From positions 1 to 7,299 of the forward strand of contig JAHIME010000029.1 in NCBI GenBank assembly GCA_018896595.1: 7,299 nt of DNA, given 5' to 3'. The position numbers and the translations under genes are program-made. A model generated the notes under the pieces. That model saw only the letters and a list, made by a program, of their open reading frames with translations, ran no database searches and had not been told where the DNA came from. How positions within the stretch are numbered: the stretch's first letter is position 1; each line of letters starts with the position of its first letter. The DNA is from Patescibacteria group bacterium (lineage in GTDB: Bacteria; Patescibacteriota; Patescibacteriia; Patescibacteriales; VMTK01). Shown here piece after piece: positions 1-4,439 of this stretch.

Positions 1-496
1 GAATTTCTAAAACATCGCCTTTTTTAATAGTTTCGCCGCGCTTTTTAAGCGGCCCGGGCGCTTGCGGGGCGGTCAGACCGCCCATTGCCATATCGCGCAA
101 TTTATATAAACCCGTTTCTCCGCTAATCGGTATGGCTTTTTCGCGGACTAATTTAAATCCATTCCATTCTTTAGGATTGTGCGAGGCGGTAATTATTAAG
201 CCGCCGCCATAGTTAAAATAAGCGACGGCGAAATAAAATGTCGGAGTTGAGGCAAGGCCGATGTCAACCGCATTGGCTCCGGCTTCAGTTATGCCCTTGA
301 TCAGCGGCTGCTTAAGCCGCGGCGACGACAATCGCATGTCTTCGGCAACAACAATATTTAATTCGCCTGCTTTGCCGTCTTGGCGCCTAAACTCAACATA
401 AGCCTTGCCCAAGCGATAAGCGGTTTCTTCATCCAAATCTTGGCCGTAAACACCGCGGATATCGTATGCTTTGAAAATGTCAGGATTGGTTTGCAT
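1..496 (-). CDS. Phosphomannomutase/phosphoglucomutase, N-terminal part (cut by window edge)
   Basis: Alpha-D-phosphohexomutase family enzyme that interconverts hexose 1- and 6-phosphates and supplies precursors for nucleotide sugars, glycans and envelope polymers in the cytoplasm. Only the first 165 residues are present; the family is usually about 450 residues, so domain 1 and the start of domain 2 are seen. Visible motifs are FKAYDIRG at residues 8-15, the N-terminal signature of the family, and TASHNP at 103-108, where Ser105 is the phosphoserine that carries the catalytic phosphate. ITASHNPKEWNGFK is typical of the bifunctional PMM/PGM subgroup. The ATG at 496-494 is the natural start because FKAYDIRG begins eight residues in. 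No good SD is seen; a weak AGAAAGAG lies about 13 nt upstream, overlapping the end of the preceding gene. The 10-bp gap to the bactofilin-like gene implies cotranscription. The family call is secure; mannose versus glucose preference cannot be decided from this part. Confidence 0.93.
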   Translation of the reverse strand, partial: MQTNPDIFKAYDIRGVYGQDLDEETAYRLGKAYVEFRRQDGKAGELNIVVAEDMRLSSPRLKQPLIKGITEAGANAVDIGLASTPTFYFAVAYFNYGGGLIITASHNPKEWNGFKLVREKAIPISGETGLYKLRDMAMGGLTAPQAPGPLKKRGETIKKGDVLEI

Positions 497-506
497 AGTA
501 CAAAAT

Positions 507-1646
507 TTAACTCTTTCTAAAATACAGCCAGATTCCGCCTAATCCCCACCATACGGCGACAAGGCAAAACAGCCAGCCGATATACGGCAGGGAGCAGATT
601 ATCCAGACAGCCGCGATACCTATAACCATCGCCCAAATCATAGACTCTTTTTGTTTTGGCAAAAATCTGCCAAGCAAACCGCGGCCGACCAAAATACCGA
701 CTAAAATCTTGCTGATTAACAAGGCGATCAGCCACACTCCCATTAAAATAAAAGCCAGAGGCAAGCCGATTAAAGTTATCAATAACAGTATTGCCGCGAT
801 CGGCGTTAAAGACATAATAACAGCTCCCCAGCCGATTGAAACGCCGGCTTTGTCTAACATTTTATCGGTCAATTTTTTAATTTCATCGCGCCATAAACTG
901 ATTAGAACCAAGCCAATTACCAAAGCGGAAAAAATAGAATACAATCTGCCCCAGGCCCAGCCAAGTGTTTTTTGCTTTTTAGTGATTGAAATTTTAGGCA
1001 GATTATGAGTAACAGCGCCGGCAATGCTCGCGCCTTCCGCAATGGAGGCTTCATTTTTATCGGTGTAAGTTACACTGCCGTTGATTATCGCCTCATCGGC
1101 GATTATTAAGCCGCTGTCTTTTTTGTTTTGATTGTCTATCCTAAGATTGACATTTTTGCCGACTTCGCCCGCTATTGTGGCATTTGCCGCGCCGCCATGC
1201 AGATCGCGGCCGATTTTCCCCCTGATTTCCGCTGTCGCGGCGCCTACAAGCATATCCCAGCCCACTTCGGCGGATTTCCCCAAGTAAACGCCGGCGCCGA
1301 ATGCCATAACATTGCGCGCGATACGACCGTTAATATTAACATTGTTGCTCGCCGCGCGGACGCTGCCATTAACTGCGCCGTTGATGTTGATTGACTGTCC
1401 GGCGCAAATAACATCTCCTTCAACGGTTCCGTTGATGTTGATTGACTGTCCGGCGCAGATGACATCGCCCGTTACCGCGCCGTCAATCGTGATGGTTGAA
1501 CCGGCGGCGAATAAATTTCCTTCAATGGTTTCGCCTTGAGCCACATAGACCGAATTATCGGTTTTTACCGTAAAAGCATGGACTGTTGCCGGCGCAACTA
1601 ACAGAAGCGCAAAGCAAGTAATAATCAGAAGTCTTGTTTTTGTCAT
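507..1646 (-). CDS. Bactofilin-like beta-helix protein with signal peptide and C-terminal membrane domain
   Basis: The frame is open upstream to 1925, but the ATG at 1646 is chosen because a signal peptide begins exactly there (MTKTRLLIITCFALLLVAPA, cleavage likely after VHA at residue 24) and the upstream extension runs over elp3. The protein has 379 residues. Residues about 30-215 are short beta-helix rungs rich in the pattern G-x-V/I-x-G-D-V-x-x-x-G-x-x-I-x-I-x-G, as in the polymer-forming bactofilin fold. Residues 62-78 and 79-95 are near-identical 17-residue rungs (VICAGQSININGTVEGD and VICAGQSININGAVNGS). Residues about 235-376 hold four or five hydrophobic membrane segments and end in a short basic tail. 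Classical bactofilins are cytoplasmic and lack this architecture; here the helix should lie outside the membrane. A scaffold or envelope-shaping role is inference. It is the first gene of the minus-strand pair with the hexomutase and has no SD. Confidence 0.82.
   Translation of the reverse strand: MTKTRLLIITCFALLLVAPATVHAFTVKTDNSVYVAQGETIEGNLFAAGSTITIDGAVTGDVICAGQSININGTVEGDVICAGQSININGAVNGSVRAASNNVNINGRIARNVMAFGAGVYLGKSAEVGWDMLVGAATAEIRGKIGRDLHGGAANATIAGEVGKNVNLRIDNQNKKDSGLIIADEAIINGSVTYTDKNEASIAEGASIAGAVTHNLPKISITKKQKTLGWAWGRLYSIFSALVIGLVLISLWRDEIKKLTDKMLDKAGVSIGWGAVIMSLTPIAAILLLITLIGLPLAFILMGVWLIALLISKILVGILVGRGLLGRFLPKQKESMIWAMVIGIAAVWIICSLPYIGWLFCLVAVWWGLGGIWLYFRKS
1378..1463 (-). repeat. 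Tandem 51-bp coding repeat (duplicated beta-helix rung)
   Basis: Two copies start 51 bp apart, at 1378 and 1429. The first 29 bases are identical and the next six differ at two positions. The 51-bp period is 17 codons, one rung of the bactofilin-like helix. Near-identity at the DNA level, including synonymous positions, points to a recent duplication or to slippage and gene conversion. The neighbouring rungs have diverged much further. Confidence 0.85.
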
Positions 1647-1692
1647 AAATTTATGGTTAAGTATTAATAATATACTTATTTTATCATACTTT
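1647..1692. promoter_or_regulatory. Divergent promoter region between bactofilin-like gene and elp3
   Basis: Only 46 bp, almost all A/T, separate the two divergent start codons, so both promoters must lie here or inside the coding starts. AAGTAT-N7-ATACTT is an inverted repeat at 1659-1677. On the plus strand TATACT (1671-1676) and TATCAT (1682-1687) can serve as -10 boxes, which would give elp3 a leader of about 10 nt or none. On the minus strand TATATT and TATTAAT lie about 20-30 nt before the bactofilin-like start. No convincing -35 and no SD on either side. The exact boxes are uncertain. Confidence 0.5.
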
Positions 1693-3414
1693 ATGCAAAA
1701 AGCAATAAGAGAGCTGTTAAAATTAAATATAAAAACAAGCGATGATTTGATGATGGCTAAGAGAAAAATCGCCAAAAAATATGGCATTGGGATTTTACGG
1801 AATTCAGATATTTTAAAGGAATTAAATAACGCGGGAACGGAACATGCTCCGCTTCTGCGAAATATTTTGCGCAAGCGCGCTGTCCGGACGATGTCAGGCA
1901 TCGCGCCGGTTGCGGTTTTAACCATGCCTTATCCCTGCCCGGGCAAGTGCGCTTACTGCCCGACTGAAAAAAATGTGCCGCAAAGCTATTTGTCCAACGA
2001 ACCGGCGGTAATGCGGGCGATTCGCTGCGGTTATGATCCTTACTTGCAGACACAAATGCGTTTAAGCGCTTTGGAAGCAAATGGCCATAAACCGGAAAAA
2101 ATTGAGTTGATTGTTATCGGAGGAACATGGTCGGTTTTGCCGGATAATTATAAATATTGGTTCATAGCACAATGTTTTAAAGCGGCAAATGATTTTCGTT
2201 CTGTCATTCTGAGGGCGCAGCCCGAAGAATCTCAGGTTAATCAATATAAAATACCTAATATGGTGAATACCAAATCTGCGCCAACTAACCAGAGATCCTT
2301 CGCTGCGCTCAGGATGACAACATTAATAAAAGAGTTAACCGGGGAACAGAAGAGAAATGAAAAAGCTAAATATAAAATTATCGGGCTGACGCTTGAAACA
2401 AGGCCGGATTATATTAATAAAGAAGAATTATTGCAAATGCGGGAGCTGGGATGCACCCGGGTTGAATTAGGCGTGCAGGCGATTGACGATAAAATATTAA
2501 AATTAAACAAGCGCGGCCACGGCGTTGATGAAATCGCGCGCGCTACCGAGTTGCTGAAAAATTACGGCTTTAAAGTTACTTATCACATAATGCCCGGACT
2601 GCCCGGAGCAACGCCGGCCAAAGATTTAAAAATGTTTAAGCGATTATTTTCCGATGAGCGATTCCAGCCGGACCAGATTAAATTTTACCCCACGGTAGTT
2701 ACGCGCGGCAGTTTGTTGTATAAATGGTGGAAGGCCGGCAAATACAAGCCGTACAGCGACAAAATTTTGCGCAAATTAATTATAGATTGCAAAAAATACG
2801 TGCCCGAGTATGTGCGAATCATCAGATTAATACGGGATATTCCAAGAGAATCAATTGTCGCCGGCAATATAATTACCAATCTGCGGCAGGTTATAAAAGA
2901 CGCGGGCGCGGAATGCAAATGCATCAGATGCCGGGAAGCGCGCGAGCACAAGTTTAAAGTTAAAAGTTTAAAGTTAAAAGTTATTAAATATAAAGCGTCG
3001 GGCGGTCAAGAATATTTTATCAGTTTTGAAAGCAAGAACGGAAAAATTCTTTATGGGTTTTGCAGATTAAGGACACAAAACATGCCTGCCCCGCTGCGCG
3101 GCGCGCGGCCGGGGGAACACAAAACATGGAACAAGCTTAATTTTTTTAATAACACAGCGTTGATTAGGGAATTGCATGTTTATGGCGAGTTGGTGCCGGT
3201 TGGTGAAAATAAAAAAATTCAACACTCCGGATTGGGCAAAAAATTAATGGCCGAGGCGGAAAAAATCGCGCGCGAGAACGGATATAAAAAAATAGCCGTG
3301 ATATCGGGTATTGGCGCGCGAAATTATTACAGGAAACTGGGGTATAGGTTAAGCGAAAGTTATATGATGAAAGCGGACGCGACGCAACAGCGGCGCGTAC
3401 GCGATCTTGATTAA
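1693..3414 (+). CDS. elp3: Elp3-family tRNA uridine-34 carboxymethyl-type modification enzyme (radical SAM + GNAT)
   Basis: Elp3 uses radical SAM chemistry and acetyl-CoA to build the 5-carbon side chain on wobble uridine 34 of tRNA. The 573-residue product shows, in order: a basic N-terminal tRNA-binding region (1-65); the radical SAM core with CPGKCAYCP, in which Cys82, Cys86 and Cys89 would bind the 4Fe-4S cluster; GGTWSVLP at 143-150; LETRPDYI at 234-241; RVELGVQ at 256-262; HIMPGLPG at 298-305; the cysteine motif CKCIRCRE at 408-415; ASGGQEYFISFE at 435-446; and a C-terminal GNAT acetyltransferase domain with IRELHVYGELVPVG (491-504), acetyl-CoA loop QHSGLGKKL (510-518) and ISGIGARNYYRKLGY (537-551). 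All expected motifs are present, so the enzyme is probably active. The frame holds three low-complexity or repeat-derived insertions, at residues about 170-209, 419-432 and 461-479, all between conserved blocks, which makes it longer than typical bacterial Elp3. The ATG lies in the divergent spacer and has no SD, so the transcript may be nearly leaderless. Confidence 0.96.
   Translation: MQKAIRELLKLNIKTSDDLMMAKRKIAKKYGIGILRNSDILKELNNAGTEHAPLLRNILRKRAVRTMSGIAPVAVLTMPYPCPGKCAYCPTEKNVPQSYLSNEPAVMRAIRCGYDPYLQTQMRLSALEANGHKPEKIELIVIGGTWSVLPDNYKYWFIAQCFKAANDFRSVILRAQPEESQVNQYKIPNMVNTKSAPTNQRSFAALRMTTLIKELTGEQKRNEKAKYKIIGLTLETRPDYINKEELLQMRELGCTRVELGVQAIDDKILKLNKRGHGVDEIARATELLKNYGFKVTYHIMPGLPGATPAKDLKMFKRLFSDERFQPDQIKFYPTVVTRGSLLYKWWKAGKYKPYSDKILRKLIIDCKKYVPEYVRIIRLIRDIPRESIVAGNIITNLRQVIKDAGAECKCIRCREAREHKFKVKSLKLKVIKYKASGGQEYFISFESKNGKILYGFCRLRTQNMPAPLRGARPGEHKTWNKLNFFNNTALIRELHVYGELVPVGENKKIQHSGLGKKLMAEAEKIARENGYKKIAVISGIGARNYYRKLGYRLSESYMMKADATQQRRVRDLD
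2202..2319. mobile_element. MITE/REP-like palindromic repeat inserted in frame within elp3
   Basis: The left arm at 2202-2239 begins TGTCATTCTGAG and runs through GAAGAATCTC to GGTTA. The right arm at 2286-2319 is its imperfect reverse complement: read on the minus strand it begins TGTCATCCTGAGCGCAGC and continues GAAGGATCTC to GGTTA. The arms differ mainly by two 2-base gaps and a few substitutions, and enclose about 46 bp of AT-rich DNA. From memory, this GTCATTCTGAG/GAAGAATCTC type of palindrome is a dispersed repeat in many unrelated bacterial genomes. It encodes residues about 170-209 of Elp3, between the conserved WFIAQCFKAAN and KYKIIGLTLETRPDY blocks, with no stop in frame. No clear target duplication is visible. 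It would fold into a long hairpin in the mRNA. Confidence 0.82.
2951..2982 (+). repeat. 14-bp tandem repeat in elp3 linker
   Basis: AGTTTAAAGTTAAA occurs twice in tandem (2951-2964, 2965-2978), followed by a partial third copy (AGTT). It encodes a basic stretch, KFKVKSLKLKVIKYK, at residues 420-434, between the CKCIRCRE cysteine motif and the ASGGQEYF start of the GNAT side, which is a variable linker. The period is not a multiple of three, so the two copies are read in different frames. Slippage is the likely origin. Confidence 0.7.
3073..3128 (+). repeat. 12-bp direct repeats flanking a GC-rich quasi-palindrome in elp3
   Basis: ACACAAAACATG occurs at 3073-3084 and 3117-3128. Between them is a 32-bp, nearly all G/C segment with a quasi-palindromic core (CCCCGCTGCGCGG facing GCGCGGCCGGGG), in sharp contrast to the AT-rich surroundings. 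It encodes residues about 461-479, a linker in front of the GNAT motif IRELHVYG. The layout resembles a small element with a target duplication. However, the repeat offset is 44 bp and the two copies are read in different frames, so a simple clean insertion would have shifted the frame. Confidence 0.55.
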
Positions 3415-3419
3415 TTTTT

Positions 3420-3436
3420 ACGACATTTAATGTCGT
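3420..3436. promoter_or_regulatory. Perfect palindrome upstream of the NUDIX promoter
   Basis: ACGACATTTAATGTCGT is a perfect 8+1+8 palindrome that begins six bases after the elp3 stop and ends 21 bp before the -35 box of the next unit. It has no trailing T-run in either direction, so it is not a standard intrinsic terminator. Symmetry and position suit a repressor or activator site for the downstream promoter, which is inference. Confidence 0.4.
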
Positions 3437-3457
3437 CATCGGCTGGCGCGCGAATCC

Positions 3458-3486
3458 TTGACAAGGCGGAGGCCAATTGTTAAAAT
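3458..3486 (+). promoter_or_regulatory. Consensus sigma-70-type promoter for the NUDIX unit
   Basis: TTGACA (3458-3463), a 17-bp spacer, then TAAAAT (3481-3486). Transcription would start near 3493 and give a leader of about 40 nt before the NUDIX start codon. The perfect -35 box with optimal spacing makes this one of the two best promoters in the window. Confidence 0.8.
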
Positions 3487-3516
3487 GAAAACATAATTTT
3501 TAATAAAAAAATAAAA

Positions 3517-3523
3517 AAGGAGG
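3517..3523 (+). promoter_or_regulatory. Strong Shine-Dalgarno for the NUDIX gene
   Basis: AAGGAGG ends nine bases before the ATG at 3533 and fixes that start. The five housekeeping genes in this window have no comparable site. Confidence 0.85.
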
Positions 3524-3532
3524 GAGAAAATT

Positions 3533-3928
3533 ATGACAAAAATAATCATAGCATCAGGTCCGGTAATAGTTGAAAATGGCAAGGTTCTTTTAAATAAGCA
3601 TGGCGATACGGCTTTCTGGAAGTTTTGTGGCGGAAGGGTAGAGGATTTTTCAACTGATTTAATTGATAATGCTAAAAGGGAAGTTAAAGAGGAAATGGGC
3701 ATTGGAATAAACATTTTAAACGAAGAGCCGTTTATAACCTTTACCAGGAAAGAAACGTCGGAAGAAACAATAGATATTATTTTGGTGCACTTTTTAGCCG
3801 AGCGAATTGGTGAAATTAAACAGGGAGAAGATATTAGAGAATGGAAATGGGTTGATATTAATAATTTACCCGAAGATTTAGGGCCGAATATTATACCCGC
3901 GTTAAAACACTTTGGATTTTTAAAATAA
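3533..3928 (+). CDS. NUDIX hydrolase
   Basis: 131 residues, a normal length for a single-domain NUDIX protein that cleaves a nucleoside diphosphate linked to another moiety using divalent metal in the cytoplasm. The N-terminal strand IIIASGPVIVENGKVLL is typical. The NUDIX box lies at residues about 33-57: GGRVED, then REVKEEMGI (49-57), which keeps the metal-binding glutamates (Glu50, Glu53, Glu54). Compared with the pattern G-x5-E-x7-R-E-U-x-E-E-x-G-U there is one extra residue in the loop, and the first Glu is replaced by Ser/Thr (FSTD). The C-terminal region EWKWVDINNLPEDLGPNI is also family-like. The substrate cannot be predicted; 8-oxo-dGTP or NDP-sugar cleavage are only generic possibilities. 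It has its own consensus promoter and a strong SD, and is followed 19 nt later by a small gene with an equally strong SD, so the two form an operon ending at the terminator near 4349. Confidence 0.92.
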   Translation: MTKIIIASGPVIVENGKVLLNKHGDTAFWKFCGGRVEDFSTDLIDNAKREVKEEMGIGINILNEEPFITFTRKETSEETIDIILVHFLAERIGEIKQGEDIREWKWVDINNLPEDLGPNIIPALKHFGFLK

Positions 3929-3947
3929 AACTATTGAGGAGGACGAT

Positions 3948-4136
3948 ATGCCAAGATACGGCACCAACGTTGAGGTGATATTGGCGGATATGGAAACCGA
4001 TCCGGAACTGGATAAATATCGCTTTCAATCTTCGTTCTTTCACCCCCAAAAAGAAGAATTATTTAAAACCGGCTTGCCCGCGAATTTACGGGCAAAAAAC
4101 CTGAAGAGGAAAAATAAAAAAAGAAAGGGGGGATAA
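3948..4136 (+). CDS. Small basic protein of unknown function (62 residues)
   Basis: I do not recognise this protein. GAGGAGG at 3936-3942 lies five bases before the ATG, and the start is 19 nt after the NUDIX stop, so translation and cotranscription are well supported. The N-terminal half is mixed and acidic (NVEVILADMETDPELDKYRF). The C-terminus is extremely basic (NLRAKNLKRKNKKRKGG), as expected for a nucleic-acid-binding or ribosome-associated tail. No cysteines, no signal peptide and no membrane segment are visible. A link to the NUDIX enzyme is suggested only by the operon. The A/G-rich codons of the tail also form the SD of the next ORF, which starts two bases after this stop. Confidence 0.75.
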   Translation: MPRYGTNVEVILADMETDPELDKYRFQSSFFHPQKEELFKTGLPANLRAKNLKRKNKKRKGG

Positions 4137-4138
4137 AA

Positions 4139-4297
4139 ATGTTTTATGCGCACATCTCTCTCGACTTCATCTTGCAGAGTTTAGTTGAGTTATATAGTCG
4201 GCGAATTATTATTCAAGATGAATCGAGAAAAAAAGATGAGTGTATGAGCATCGCAAACCCGTCTTGGCCACAGGAAGAGGGCTCCTGGTTAGGTTAA
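4139..4297 (+). CDS. Possible 52-residue ORF overlapping structured RNA
   Basis: An ATG two bases after the preceding stop opens a 52-codon frame ending in TAA at 4295-4297. A purine-rich SD (AAAGGGGGG, 4124-4132) lies six bases upstream. The product begins MFYAHISLDFILQSLVELYS, a potentially amphipathic or hydrophobic start, then becomes charged (RRIIIQDESRKKDE) and ends WPQEEGSWLG. No family is recognised. The position and SD favour translation coupled to the 62-residue gene. Against this, the same DNA holds two strong inverted repeats that would be surprising in a protein-coding gene, and it uses CTC and TCT codons unlike its neighbours. It may be a real small protein, or a structured 3' RNA with a chance frame. 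Confidence 0.4.
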   Translation: MFYAHISLDFILQSLVELYSRRIIIQDESRKKDECMSIANPSWPQEEGSWLG

Positions 4298-4309
4298 AAA
4301 ACAAGACGG
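4159..4309 (+). ncRNA. Candidate structured RNA (3' region of the NUDIX transcript)
   Basis: The first stem pairs 4159-4174 with 4214-4228: 15 base pairs with a single bulged C (TCTCGACTTCATCTTG with CAAGATGAATCGAGA) around a 39-nt loop. The second is a perfect 8-bp stem (CCGTCTTG 4259-4266 with CAAGACGG 4302-4309) enclosing a smaller hairpin (CAGGA 4271-4275 with TCCTG 4283-4287). A terminator hairpin follows directly. I compared it by eye with SRP RNA, 6S RNA, tmRNA and RNase P hallmarks and found no match. It could be a processed small RNA, a 3'-UTR stability or regulatory structure, or a cis-element acting on the overlapping ORF. Confidence 0.5.
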
Positions 4310-4319
4310 AACAAGGTAG

Positions 4320-4349
4320 GGGGCTGACGCCAAGGTCAGCCCCTTTTTT
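4320..4349 (+). terminator. Rho-independent terminator of the NUDIX unit
   Basis: A perfect 9-bp stem (GGGGCTGAC 4320-4328 with GTCAGCCCC 4335-4343), a 6-nt loop and six T's immediately after. It ends transcription coming from the promoter at 3458 and insulates glyA. Confidence 0.95.
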
Positions 4350-4374
4350 ATTTTATTTGAAATAAAAATTTATT

Positions 4375-4403
4375 TTGACAGATTGGTTTAATTATCATAT
4401 TAT
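4375..4403 (+). promoter_or_regulatory. Consensus sigma-70-type promoter for glyA
   Basis: TTGACA (4375-4380), a 17-bp spacer, then TATTAT (4398-4403). Transcription would start near 4410 and leave a leader of about 30 nt, all A/T-rich and without an SD, before the glyA ATG. It sits between the terminator and glyA, so glyA is independently transcribed. Confidence 0.8.
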
Positions 4404-4439
4404 AAAAACATATTAACTGTTTAATAATAATATAATTTT

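Noticed and set aside
1128..1539. Plus-strand frames opposite the bactofilin-like gene
   Set aside because: Shadows of the repetitive beta-helix coding sequence; no initiation signals.
1647..1925. 93-residue N-terminal extension of the bactofilin-like frame
   Set aside because: It overlaps the start of elp3 on the other strand, and the signal peptide begins exactly at the ATG at 1646.
2951..2982. CRISPR-like array from the short tandem repeats
   Set aside because: The repeats are 14 bp, directly abutting without spacers, and lie inside a coding gene; no cas genes are present.
4159..4349. SRP RNA, 6S RNA, tmRNA or RNase P RNA
   Set aside because: None of their conserved core sequences (for example the SRP GGAA loop with its flanking bulges) is present, and the stems do not fit their layouts.
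4350..4439. Folate or glycine riboswitch upstream of glyA
   Set aside because: The leader after the promoter is only about 30 nt of A/T-rich sequence, too short for either aptamer, and the terminator lies upstream of the promoter.
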